From: Flavobacterium rhamnosiphilum
GTDB taxonomy: Bacteria; Bacteroidota; Bacteroidia; Flavobacteriales; Flavobacteriaceae
DNA length: 64,000 bases
Direction: 5' to 3'
NCBI RefSeq assembly: GCF_004349195.1
Contig: NZ_SMLG01000005.1
Location: forward strand, 62,001 to 126,000
Shown here piece after piece: positions 44,658-52,776 of the stretch. Position 1 is the first letter of the stretch; each line of letters begins with the position of its first letter. The position numbers and the translations under genes were made by a program. The notes beneath the pieces were generated by a model that had not been told where the DNA came from, ran no database searches, and worked only from the letters and a program-made list of their open reading frames with translations.

Positions 44658-45041
44658 TCAATCAAAAAACTTCCCATCCACATAAAACCAACTTCCATTT
44701 TCGAATTTAAAAGTAGACCGTTCATGATGTAGTTGTTTCTGTAGTTTATTGTCCAAAAAGTAGGCTTTGAACTCCACCGTGTTTTCTGTAGCCTTTATAA
44801 TTTCTAATTGAAGCCATTGATTTGAAGTAGCCCAATTAAGAATATCGGATTTCGAATAGTATTTTCTCTCTGAAATATGGGTTGTTGCCAATAAATATTC
44901 AGCTGCATGTGTTGCATAAGCCGAATAACGGGAACGCATTAAAGCTTCAGCAGTTGGTGCTTTTTGAGTTCCATTAATAAATGGTTCACAACACTCCTTA
45001 AAATTTTCCTGAGAGCCACAAGGACATTTTATTGTTGTCAT
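44658..45041 (-). CDS. ychJ: YchJ-family protein with SEC-C motif
   Basis: Small cytoplasmic protein of 127 aa with an N-terminal SEC-C zinc motif (CPCGSQENFKECCEPFING) followed by the YchJ-like middle domain (EALMRSRYSAYATHAAEYLL) and a C-terminal NTF2-like segment (VEFKAYFLDNKL). The order matches the UPF0225 family, whose function is not known. The gene lies 30 bases after a 76-aa gene and 49 bases before the META lipoprotein on the same strand. The zinc-motif cysteines are all present. Confidence 0.88.
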   Translation of the reverse strand: MTTIKCPCGSQENFKECCEPFINGTQKAPTAEALMRSRYSAYATHAAEYLLATTHISERKYYSKSDILNWATSNQWLQLEIIKATENTVEFKAYFLDNKLQKQLHHERSTFKFENGSWFYVDGKFFD

Positions 45042-45070
45042 TTTATCTAAAAACTATTGAAATCTATCGG

Positions 45071-45301
45071 TTATAATTGACCATTAAGTGCAATTATTTT
45101 TTGTTGCAATTGATTCAACAGTACTTGATACTTACTGATTTCGATTAGATCTTCATCATCTTCTGCAAAATCAAGTAATTCATCCAGATCCTCACTGACT
45201 TCAGCCAATTTGTTATTAGCCTCTTTCCCATTTTTACTGGCAATCAAATCAATTATTTCCTGAACACCTTTTTTTAGATCCGTAAATTTATTGTTTTCCA
45301 T
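45071..45301 (-). CDS. Small acidic helical protein, unknown
   Basis: Protein of 76 aa, mainly helical and acidic in the middle (EVSEDLDELLDFAEDDEDL), with leucines and isoleucines spaced as in a coiled coil. No membrane segment or signal is present. It starts 6 bases after a 49-aa gene, so both small genes are translated from one transcript, and it lies 30 bases ahead of ychJ. I do not recognise a family; similar small proteins are common in flavobacterial genomes. Function unknown. Confidence 0.7.
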   Translation of the reverse strand: MENNKFTDLKKGVQEIIDLIASKNGKEANNKLAEVSEDLDELLDFAEDDEDLIEISKYQVLLNQLQQKIIALNGQL

Positions 45302-45307
45302 CTTTAA

Positions 45308-45457
45308 TTATTTTTCTGAAGCCTTATCTTCATTAAACTTTTTAACAATTTGTTTTAGTTTTTCTTTGCGGAGAATCTCAGCCTGTTTTACTTTATCCTG
45401 AGCCTTATGCAACTTATCATTGTGCTTTTTTATGTTTCTTTCGTTATTTCTACTCAT
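45308..45457 (-). CDS. Small basic coiled-coil protein, 49 aa
   Basis: A short frame reads from ATG at 45457 (MSRNNERNIKKHNDKLHKAQ) to a stop at 45308. It is rich in Lys, Asn and Glu, with a helical pattern and no membrane segment. Its stop lies 6 bases before the start of the 76-aa gene on the same strand, which supports real translation as an operon partner. Function unknown; the opposite charge of its neighbour hints at a complex, which is only a guess. Confidence 0.6.
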   Translation of the reverse strand: MSRNNERNIKKHNDKLHKAQDKVKQAEILRKEKLKQIVKKFNEDKASEK

Positions 45458-45819
45458 GGCATTTATCTTTTAACTCTCAAATCAATTATCCGATTTAGGA
45501 ACTCCTGCAAAGTTCGGCTTATTTATTGAAATTCAAATTGTTTTTAATTTGATAATTTATCATTTTAGATAATGATCCATTTTATTATTCCCTGTGTTTT
45601 CTCTAATTATTTATATTTTTTTAACAAGCTAACACACTTTTTTTTTACAAATAGTAGTTTTTATATACATTTGATGTTACAATCAATAGGATTAAACATT
45701 TTAATACCCTAAAAATTAATAATTTAACCATACTAATAAAACATTATGCCGTTATACTATTTTTATATATATTTATTTACAAAAAAATTGAGCATTCTGA
45801 ATTCTTCCAAATAGTACAA
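45458..45819. other. AT-rich divergent intergenic region
   Basis: About 360 bases separating the small-gene operon (minus) and the histidine kinase gene (plus). It should hold both promoters. An inverted pair around 45545-45580 (TGATAATTTATCATTTTAGA region) is AT-rich and weak. No coding or RNA feature was recognised. Confidence 0.5.
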
Positions 45820-48648
45820 ATGGACAATAAAAAATACCCTAAATTCATCAGATGGTTCTTAGACAGGCCAAAAACAACGGGTTTTATCACTTTCATATTC
45901 CTGAGTTATGTAGCAGGATTTATCGTCTCTCAGCAATATCAACTTATAAAAGAAGGTGAGCAACGAGAAATGAATAATACACTTCGCATTGTTAATCAAA
46001 ATATAGAGCAATCACTAAAAAACTGTTATACGACTACATTAACATTAGCATTGACTATTAATGACCTGGGCATTCCAGAAAATTTTGATGATGTAGGTAA
46101 AAAACTGATGGAATCAAATACCAATATTAATGCTGTCCAATTGGTCCCTAATGGAGTGATAAAGTACATTTATCCCATAAAAGGGAACGAAGCTGCTATA
46201 AATCTAAATATTTTAGCTTCTCCTTATCTTAAAGAAGAAGCCTTAAAATCAGTTTCCTCTCAAAAGATGTATTTTGCCGGTCCACTTAAATTAAGACAAG
46301 GCGGAATGGGAATTGTAGGAAGGTTTCCCGTTTTTCGGAACAATAAATTTTGGGGATTTTCAGCAGTTATAATTAAATTAGATAATTTATTGAAATCTTC
46401 AGGAATAAATACTGTTGATGATTCAAAATATTATTTTCAGTTTTCAAAGAAAAATACAACGACCAAAAAGGAAATTTTTTACTTACCAAATAAAACTGAT
46501 TTTTCTGAAAAATACAATATCTCAACAATTATTCCGGATGGTGATTGGAAATTATACCTAATATCTAAGCATCCGAATTATTTTTATGCCCAGATTCTAA
46601 TTCCAGCAATTATTGGATTTATATTAGCCGCACTTTTTGGTATTTTGATATACACTTTATTAAAAATACCGGAAGAATTACAATTTTTAGTAAATACTCA
46701 AGCAACAAAACTCTTGAATAGTGAAATAAAATTTAAAACCATTTTCGATCAAGCCTCTGTAGGAATAGCACTTGTCGATGCCAGTTCCGGTACTTATATC
46801 GAAATTAATAAACAATACTGCAACATGCTAGGCTATACGTCACAGGAAATGAGGGAGCAAAATTTTCAACTGGTAACCAATTCCAATGGAGTATCGAACA
46901 AGGAAAGAAAGGATAAAAAAATTATTCCGGAAAATTCTGGCGTAAAACAATACCGCACTAAATCAGGAAAAATTGTTTGGGCAAACTTGACCGTTACGCC
47001 ACTTTTGGAAACAAGTGCAAGACCAAGTACCAATATCATTATTGCTGAAGATATTACTTTACAAAAAGAAACCGATGAAATAATCAAAAAAAGTGAAATA
47101 CGATTTAAAAGTCTCTTTGAAGATTCTCCAATACCTTTGTGGGAAGAAGATTTCTCGAAAGTAAAAAACTATCTTGAAGAATTGAACCTTATCCATAAAG
47201 ATTCAAAAGAGGTTTTACTTTATTTAAATGAGCATCCTGACGTTGTAAAGGAATGCATTTCCTTAGTTAAAGTAATTGATGTCAACAATGTATGTTTAAA
47301 GCTTCATGAGGTCAAATCTAAAAAAGAATTAATCGCAGGACTTGATCAAATCATTTCTAAAGAATCTATTGATGGTTTTACAAAACAGCTCATTGCGATT
47401 ACTCAAGGCGAAAAACAATTGATTACCGATTCTACAATAAAAAATTCTTTTGGTCAATACCGAGATGTAAATTTAAGATGGAATGTCATTCGAGGTTATG
47501 AAAAAACATTGGAAAGAATTATTGTCTCTACTGAAGATATTACAGACCGTAAATCATCGGAAAATTTAATTCTTAAATCACAGCAAAGAGTTGAATCCCT
47601 AATTAATACTATTGATGGAATAGTTTGGGAATGTGATGCTAAAACCTTCGCTTTTAATTTTATAAGTCAAAAATCAGAAAAAATATTAGGATATACTTCT
47701 GAGGAATGGTTAGCGAGTAAAACCTTTTGGGCTGACCATATTCATCCTGAAGATAAGGAATGGACCATGAATTATTGTGCTTTAAAAACTAAAGGGAATT
47801 TAAATCATGATTTTGAGTATCGGATGATTGCAAAGAACGGAGCTGTTGTTTGGCTAAGAGATATTGTAAATGTAATTTCCGAAAATGGTCAGGCTTTTAG
47901 TTTGCGAGGTATAATGATTGATATTACAAAGACAAAAGAAGCAGAGAAAGATTTAAATGACTCTTTCAATTTAGTGACTGAACAAAACAAAAGGCTACTT
48001 AACTTTTCCTATATTGTTTCTCATAATTTAAGATCACATACCAGCAACATTGCCTCTATTATGTCTTTGATAGAATCTTCTGAATCAGAAGAAGAGAAAG
48101 ATGAAATGATACAATTATTGAAATCTGTTTCTAATTCCTTAAATGAAACAATGGTTCACTTAAACGAGGTCATAAATATAAGGGCTAATATAGGTTTAGT
48201 ATCTGAATCTTTGAACTTACAGCAGTATTTAGATACTGTTCAAAAAGTGCTTTCGGAGCAAATAACCTCAAAAGATGTTTCCATTTCTACTATCATGCCA
48301 GAGAATGTGATGATAAATTATAATCCAGCCTATCTGGAGAGTATTCTTTACAACATTATTTCTAACTCAATCAGATATAGTCATCCGGAACGAAAACCAA
48401 TTATAGTCATTCAATGGATAGAGGAGAACGACACAAAAGTACTTCAGATTTCCGATAATGGTATCGGTATTGACCTTGTTAAAAACGCGGATAAAATTTT
48501 CGGGATGTACAAAACATTCTCTACTAATTCTGATTCAAAAGGAATTGGATTATTTATTACAAAAAATCAAATTGATGCCATGGGCGGAAATATAACCGTG
48601 GAAAGCAAACCCAATATAGGAACAACATTTAAAATCTATATTCAATGA
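45820..48648 (+). CDS. Hybrid-free sensor histidine kinase: CHASE, PAS domains, HisKA-like, HATPase
   Basis: Membrane histidine kinase of 942 aa. A first membrane helix (about 20-35) and a second (about 260-285) enclose a CHASE sensor with VQLVPNGVIKYIYPIKGNEA. A PAS domain (about 310-420, IFDQASVGIALVDAS), a less conserved PAS-like region (about 430-590) and a second clear PAS/PAC (about 595-715, GIVWECDAKTFAFNF) follow. The kinase core has the phospho-acceptor His in FSYIVSHNLRSHTSNI, the N box in ISNSIRYSHP and ATP-binding loops SDNGIGID and SKGIGLFI. The response-regulator gene overlaps its stop by 4 bases (ATGA), so they form a two-component pair. CHASE domains bind small external ligands; the ligand is unknown. 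Confidence 0.93.
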   Translation: MDNKKYPKFIRWFLDRPKTTGFITFIFLSYVAGFIVSQQYQLIKEGEQREMNNTLRIVNQNIEQSLKNCYTTTLTLALTINDLGIPENFDDVGKKLMESNTNINAVQLVPNGVIKYIYPIKGNEAAINLNILASPYLKEEALKSVSSQKMYFAGPLKLRQGGMGIVGRFPVFRNNKFWGFSAVIIKLDNLLKSSGINTVDDSKYYFQFSKKNTTTKKEIFYLPNKTDFSEKYNISTIIPDGDWKLYLISKHPNYFYAQILIPAIIGFILAALFGILIYTLLKIPEELQFLVNTQATKLLNSEIKFKTIFDQASVGIALVDASSGTYIEINKQYCNMLGYTSQEMREQNFQLVTNSNGVSNKERKDKKIIPENSGVKQYRTKSGKIVWANLTVTPLLETSARPSTNIIIAEDITLQKETDEIIKKSEIRFKSLFEDSPIPLWEEDFSKVKNYLEELNLIHKDSKEVLLYLNEHPDVVKECISLVKVIDVNNVCLKLHEVKSKKELIAGLDQIISKESIDGFTKQLIAITQGEKQLITDSTIKNSFGQYRDVNLRWNVIRGYEKTLERIIVSTEDITDRKSSENLILKSQQRVESLINTIDGIVWECDAKTFAFNFISQKSEKILGYTSEEWLASKTFWADHIHPEDKEWTMNYCALKTKGNLNHDFEYRMIAKNGAVVWLRDIVNVISENGQAFSLRGIMIDITKTKEAEKDLNDSFNLVTEQNKRLLNFSYIVSHNLRSHTSNIASIMSLIESSESEEEKDEMIQLLKSVSNSLNETMVHLNEVINIRANIGLVSESLNLQQYLDTVQKVLSEQITSKDVSISTIMPENVMINYNPAYLESILYNIISNSIRYSHPERKPIIVIQWIEENDTKVLQISDNGIGIDLVKNADKIFGMYKTFSTNSDSKGIGLFITKNQIDAMGGNITVESKPNIGTTFKIYIQ

Positions 48649-49052
48649 CAAAAAAAGCAATCTGGGTAATCGATGATGATCCTATTTATCAAATCATCAT
48701 TAATAAAATCATTCAAAGATCTGAAATGTTTTCAATCGTTACTACTTTCAAAAACGGGAAAGAAGCTATAGACGCATTGCACGACACAGTACATCATAAA
48801 CTGGATACTACTGAAATACTTCCAGATATAATCCTATTGGATATCAATATGCCAATCATGGATGGCTGGGAATTCATGGAAAAAATGGGGTTAATAAAAT
48901 CTAAATTCAGCAAACCAATCACCGTATATATCGTAAGCTCCTCTATTGCAGCTGAGGACAAAAACAAATCGAAAACCTATACAGACATATTGGGTTATTT
49001 ATCTAAACCTGTCACTATAAATGATTTAGTATTGATTGCTTCGAATGATTAA
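48645..49052 (+). CDS. Single-domain response regulator
   Basis: Receiver-only protein of 135 aa. The acidic pair is in IWVIDDDPIYQ, the phospho-acceptor Asp in PDIILLDINMPIMDG, and the conserved Ser and Lys in IVSSSIAAEDK and YLSKPVT. No DNA-binding output domain is present, so it acts by protein contact, perhaps passing phosphate to another protein. Its ATG overlaps the TGA of the kinase gene, showing translational coupling. In Bacteroidota such pairs of PAS kinase and lone receiver are common. Target unknown. Confidence 0.95.
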   Translation: MTKKAIWVIDDDPIYQIIINKIIQRSEMFSIVTTFKNGKEAIDALHDTVHHKLDTTEILPDIILLDINMPIMDGWEFMEKMGLIKSKFSKPITVYIVSSSIAAEDKNKSKTYTDILGYLSKPVTINDLVLIASND

Positions 49053-49084
49053 AATGTAACGTTTGTATCAATCATCCCTTAGAT

Positions 49085-49630
49085 TTATTTCAATTCTTTT
49101 TTTATTTCTTCCAAAGATTTATTGGTAAAGATTAATTCATCAATTATTTTCTTTCTCAAAAAATCCAAATCTTCATAATCAAAATACTTAGCCCAAGAAG
49201 TCAAATTAAATAAATTTCGGACTTGCTTGATTCTTTTTGTAGTTTCAAAACTGGTTCTAAGTATGGCTTTTTTATCATAGCTTGGATTGTTCCTATGTTG
49301 ATAATTGACCGTTTTCTTTAGATAATTGGCTTCTAAATAATATAATTCATCTAGAGCATTATCTGGATAAAAATTGATCCAAGGCGCAAAACCTAATTTT
49401 ATTTTAGAATCTATTTCTGGTTCTAATGGTTCTAAACGCCATTTACTGTTAGCCAATCGTCCCCAGTGATTCGACAAGCGATACATTCCCACTTTAGTAT
49501 AATAATATTTACTTCCCGATTTACTGTCGTATTGAAGTTCTAATCCATTTATGCTGTCCAAAGACGCTTCATGAAAGACACAAAAAGTATTTTTGAAGGA
49601 ATTGGGGTTGGGACGAAATATTTTTTCCAT
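49085..49630 (-). CDS. Conserved hypothetical protein, about 181 aa
   Basis: Soluble protein starting at the ATG at 49630 (MEKIFRPNPNSFKNTFCVFH); the longer frame is AT-rich and hydrophobic and is not accepted. It has notable aromatic segments (YYYTKVGMYRLSNHWGRLAN and FAPWINFYPDNALDELYYLE) and a helical, lysine-rich C-terminus ending NKSLEEIKKELK. No motif is known to me. A -7 element TACCTTTG (49635-49642) lies only 5 bases before the ATG, which would give an almost leaderless transcript. The gene diverges from the small gene at 49722. Function unknown. Confidence 0.7.
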   Translation of the reverse strand: MEKIFRPNPNSFKNTFCVFHEASLDSINGLELQYDSKSGSKYYYTKVGMYRLSNHWGRLANSKWRLEPLEPEIDSKIKLGFAPWINFYPDNALDELYYLEANYLKKTVNYQHRNNPSYDKKAILRTSFETTKRIKQVRNLFNLTSWAKYFDYEDLDFLRKKIIDELIFTNKSLEEIKKELK

Positions 49631-49721
49631 TAAACAAAGGTAATCAGAAAGTCTAAAATAGAGCAAGACAAGTAATATTTGATTAACTTTGCCAACTAGA
49701 ATTAGTAAAAATAAATTGATT

Positions 49722-49967
49722 ATGACCAAAGCTTCTGAAGAAAGAATGTTACAAAAAGGTGTTTACACCGGAATTATGGAAAAAGATGAAAACAACAACT
49801 TTTTTTGTGGGGAATATCTTTTAGATTATAAAATGGCCCAAAAACATACTGTTGGTGATTGGATTACAATAAAATCAATCATTGAAAATCCAAGCGATAT
49901 CAGTTATAATAAATATCCGAAAAAGTCTAAAAATTTCGACAAAGCCAATAATAAACCACAACAATAG
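49722..49967 (+). CDS. Small hypothetical protein, 81 aa
   Basis: Soluble protein of 81 aa from the ATG at 49722 (MTKASEERMLQKGVYTGIME). It contains a beta-rich middle (NNFFCGEYLLDYKMAQKHTV, then GDWITIKSI) and a lysine- and asparagine-rich tail. The TAACTTTG element (49684-49691) lies 30 bases upstream and lies inside the longer frame beginning at 49689, so the later ATG is preferred. It diverges from the 181-aa gene across 91 bases. No family recognised. Confidence 0.65.
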   Translation: MTKASEERMLQKGVYTGIMEKDENNNFFCGEYLLDYKMAQKHTVGDWITIKSIIENPSDISYNKYPKKSKNFDKANNKPQQ

Positions 49968-50140
49968 TACATTTTTATCTTACTTTTTTAACAAAAGAAT
50001 AGAATTTAAGTTCTTTTTTTTGAATATTTTTTTGTCACAAACTAAAAAAATAAAAAAAAGTGTACCTTTGCAAAAAATTTGTCGATTTTGAAATCAAATT
50101 ACATTGATTTAATACTAAAAGACAAGTAGTTACCTTATTT

Positions 50141-50581
50141 ATGAAAAAAATAGTTGAATACCGCAAACTGCTAAATGTAGATAAAACTGCAGAGCTAAAA
50201 GATTTGAAAACGATTTATCGTAACGCTATGAAAGAAGCGCATCCTGACAAATTTCAGGGCGATGAAACCGGATTGAAAGCTGCTGAAGAAAATAGTAAAA
50301 AAATTATTGAAGCATATCATTTCTTGGTAAGTATCAATCCTGAAACTCTTAAACAAAACTTACCTGAATATACTGAAACTATAGCAACTGCTACAATTTC
50401 AGATTACAAGTTTGTTGAAGGAAGATTAATTATTAATTTTTCAAATGGTAGTGTTTACGAATACATCAGTGTGCCTAAAGCAACTTATGTAAAAATGGTA
50501 AATGCTGATTCTCCTGGAAGATTTGCAAAAAGACATATCTTGAATTCTTTTACTTGGAGAAAAACAATCAACCAAGACTAG
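50141..50581 (+). CDS. J-domain-like plus KTSC domain protein
   Basis: Soluble protein of 146 aa. Residues about 4-65 look like a J domain, with the diagnostic HPD tripeptide in MKEAHPDKFQGDE between two helices, which would stimulate an Hsp70. Residues about 85-140 form a KTSC domain (FSNGSVYEYISVPKATYVKM, then GRFAKRHILNSF), named from a family found at the ends of LysR or lysyl-tRNA synthetase-related proteins and as a single domain. The combination in one small protein suggests a DnaK adaptor. A TACCTTTG promoter element (50063-50070) precedes it, and a terminator hairpin lies at 50606. Confidence 0.82.
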   Translation: MKKIVEYRKLLNVDKTAELKDLKTIYRNAMKEAHPDKFQGDETGLKAAEENSKKIIEAYHFLVSINPETLKQNLPEYTETIATATISDYKFVEGRLIINFSNGSVYEYISVPKATYVKMVNADSPGRFAKRHILNSFTWRKTINQD

Positions 50582-50605
50582 TTTTTACAAGAGCACAAAT
50601 AGCTA

Positions 50606-50632
50606 AGCATCCTTCTAAAGGGTGCTTTTTTA
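50606..50632 (+). terminator. Hairpin terminator after J/KTSC gene
   Basis: AGCATCC (50606-50612) pairs with GGGTGCT (50620-50626, one G-T pair), followed by TTTTTT. It is 25 bases after the stop. Confidence 0.75.
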
Positions 50633-50749
50633 TTTTCACCTATTTTCTTTATAATTATTTTGTAAAAAAAATAATTAATTATCGTTTATAATCAACTTGT
50701 TTTAAGTATTTTAGCAAGCCTAGAAAACTACTCCTTAAAGCGACCAATC

Positions 50750-51001
50750 ATGAAAGACTCATGTGTTCTGTACCAATTTCAATATAAGAAAGCTAAAGAA
50801 ACGCTTGCTGTTCTTGAAAAACAAAAAGCACAAATTGATTTTAATCTCAAAACGAATCCCATTTGTTCCATTTTGCATAAAGAATTAAGAACTGTAAACC
50901 TGAACATAAAGATTACGGAAAATGAGATAGAACATACAAAATCTGCTATACTGAAGTATGAATCAAAAAATGATTTTTCAATAAAAGAGACACAACCATA
51001 A
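50750..51001 (+). CDS. Small coiled-coil protein, 83 aa
   Basis: Protein of 83 aa, helical and charged, with heptad-like hydrophobic spacing over most of its length (QYKKAKETLAVLEKQKAQID; LNIKITENEIEHTKSAILKY). Two Cys (residues 4 and 39) are isolated. No signal or membrane helix. It is flanked by the J/KTSC gene terminator and the DUF4369 lipoprotein gene and looks monocistronic. No family recognised, function unknown. Confidence 0.6.
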   Translation: MKDSCVLYQFQYKKAKETLAVLEKQKAQIDFNLKTNPICSILHKELRTVNLNIKITENEIEHTKSAILKYESKNDFSIKETQP

Positions 51002-51173
51002 TTAAAACAAGATTCTTTTTTTCGGAACAAACTATCCTTTCAAACAATGAATACACCTCATTCATTATGATACAGAATGACTACAAATAGAATACAGATC
51101 AATTCCTAATTAAGAATGAAAAATAATAACAAAAATTTAGGCTGTAAAATTATTAATAATTTATAATTTTAAA

Positions 51174-51181
51174 TACTTTTG
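51174..51181 (+). promoter_or_regulatory. -7 element of the DUF4369 lipoprotein gene
   Basis: TACTTTTG matches TAnnTTTG and lies 28 bases before the ATG at 51210. No clear -33 element was assigned. Confidence 0.5.
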
Positions 51182-51209
51182 CAACCTTAACTTAATTAAC
51201 TAATTAATA

Positions 51210-52385
51210 ATGAAAAAAATAATTTTATTACTTTCTGCTGCTGTTGTTTTAATTTCTTGTAGCAAAGTTGGCAAAGATGAATACATCATTTCAGGGACTG
51301 CAACAGGAATTGAAAATGGTAAAACAATTATCTTGGAGACACAAGATGCGAATGGCATGGGATTGCTTGCAAAAGATACCGTAAAAGTTGAAAATGGTAA
51401 ATTTGAAATGAAAGGGACAATTACTGAACCATCATTTTATACGATTCAATTAGAAGGAGCGCAAGCTAAAATACCTTTCATACTTGAAAATGGAGAAGTA
51501 ACTATCGCTATTAACAAAGACAGTATTCAAAAATCTAAAGTCTCTGGAACTTATAATAACGACGAATACGTAGCATTCAATGAAGAAATCACTAAAGTTC
51601 AAAAGAAACTTATGGATTTTCAAACCAAAAACATGAAAGCTATGGAAACTGCTCAACAAACTAAAGATACAGTAGTTATCAATAAGTTGATGCAAGAATT
51701 TTCTAAAATTCAAGAAGAAGTTGGTGTAGCTTCAAAAGCTAAATACGTAACTTATGCAGAAACACATCCTAAAGCATTTATTTCTGCTTTGATTATACAA
51801 GGTATGTTAAATGATCCAACTGCTGATGTTGCAAAATCTGAAAAATTATACAACAGCTTAGAAGAATCATTGAAAAAAACAAAACCAGGTATTGCCATCA
51901 AAGCTAAACTTGCTGAAATGAAAATGCCTTCTGTAGGAGCTGCTCCTGCTCCATCAGCTCCGGCTGCTGAAGCTAAATGAAGAGCCGATTTTTCAGGTCC
52001 TAATCCCCAAGGGAAAACAATTTCTCTAAAAGAAAATTTAGGAAAGGTTACAATCGTTGACTTTTGGGCTTCATGGTGTGGACCTTGTCGACAAGAAAAC
52101 CCAAATGTTGTAGCTCTATACAAAGAGTTACACAGCAAAGGTCTAAACATAATTGGTGTCTCTTTAGATAAAGATGCCAAAGCCTGGAAAGATGCTATTG
52201 CAAAAGATAAACTAACATGGAATCATGTTTCAAATTTGAAATTTTGGGATGAACCTATAGCTAAGCAATATAAAGTAGAATCGATACCGGCTACTTTTAT
52301 TCTTGATGCATCAGGAAATGTAGTCGCAAAAGATTTAAGAGGTGCGGAACTTAGAGCAAAAGTTTTAGAACTTTTAGCAAAATAA
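51210..52385 (+). pseudogene. DUF4369-thioredoxin (TlpA/ResA-like) lipoprotein interrupted by one in-frame TGA
   Basis: The first part (51210-51980, 256 aa) has a lipoprotein signal (VVLISCSKVG) and a DUF4369 domain (about 25-125), a helical linker and a proline/alanine-rich end. A TGA at 51978-51980 stops it. The same frame stays open for 134 more codons to a TAA at 52385 and encodes a complete TlpA-type thioredoxin domain: IVDFWASWCGPCRQENPN with the redox pair CGPC, IIGVSLDKD and the cis-Pro in VESIPATFIL. Usual members of the family carry both domains in about 370-390 aa, and here the sum is 391 codons. No ATG starts the second part in frame. The cause may be a recent nonsense mutation, a sequence error, or readthrough. 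The thioredoxin part would otherwise act in the periplasm on disulfides. Confidence 0.85.
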
Positions 52386-52409
52386 CCCCATTTATCGCTA
52401 TAAAACAAA

Positions 52410-52436
52410 AAATCTCCCTAGTGGAGATTTTTTTAT
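52410..52436 (+). terminator. Hairpin terminator after the thioredoxin end
   Basis: AATCTCC (52411-52417) pairs with GGAGATT (52423-52429) around CTAGT, followed by a T tract. It stands 25 bases after the TAA that ends the thioredoxin frame, which supports 52385 as the original end of transcription unit. Confidence 0.75.
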
Positions 52437-52489
52437 TTTATTCAATACCAATGCATTAAAAATAATAGTAAAATTAAGTGCAAATATAG

Positions 52490-52520
52490 TTTGGAAACTT
52501 CAAAAGTGTTTCTATATTTG
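52490..52520 (+). promoter_or_regulatory. Promoter of tRNA-Tyr
   Basis: TTTG (52490-52493) and TATATTTG (52513-52520) with a 19-base spacer match the Bacteroidota consensus well. The tRNA begins 38 bases later. Confidence 0.7.
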
Positions 52521-52558
52521 CACCCGGTTAGCACAATAAGCAATGCTTATTGAGTCTT

Positions 52559-52639
52559 GGGGAGATACTCAAGCGGCCAACGAGGGCAGACTGTAAATCT
52601 GCTGTGTAAACTTCGCAGGTTCGAATCCTGCTCTCCCCA
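52559..52639 (+). tRNA. tRNA-Tyr (anticodon GTA)
   Basis: A class II tRNA of 81 bases. The acceptor stem pairs GGGGAGA (52559-52565) with TCTCCCC (52632-52638), with A as discriminator. The anticodon GTA is at 52593-52595 in ACTGTAAATC, the variable arm is long (CTGTGTAAACTTCGCA region), and the T loop is GGTTCGAATCC. CCA is not encoded. GTA with a long variable arm identifies bacterial tRNA-Tyr. Confidence 0.95.
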
Positions 52640-52643
52640 CGAA

Positions 52644-52674
52644 AACTCTTCAAGCAATTGAGGAGTTTTTTTTA
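52644..52674 (+). terminator. Terminator of tRNA-Tyr
   Basis: AACTCTTCAA (52644-52653) pairs with TTGAGGAGTT (52658-52667) around a GCAA tetraloop, then a T tract. One T-G pair is tolerated. Confidence 0.8.
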
Positions 52675-52720
52675 TATACAATAATTGATACTTTCGTATT
52701 GCAGTTTATTCAAAAAAAAA

Positions 52721-52752
52721 ATCCCATCTCATTTTTGAATCTGAGATGGGAT
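52721..52752 (-). terminator. Terminator of the SIMPL gene
   Basis: ATCCCATCTCA (52721-52731) pairs with TGAGATGGGAT (52742-52752). On the minus strand a T tract follows. It is 25 bases beyond the stop of the minus-strand SIMPL gene. Confidence 0.8.
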
Positions 52753-52776
52753 TTTTTAATTATGATTTTAGCTTCT

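Noticed and set aside
51977..51979. ATG overlapping the TGA as a restart for the thioredoxin half
   Set aside because: That ATG is in another frame and meets a stop after eight codons.
51978..51980. TGA as a selenocysteine codon
   Set aside because: The position is a flexible linker and not a redox site; the thioredoxin domain keeps its own CGPC, and no selenocysteine gene is in the window.
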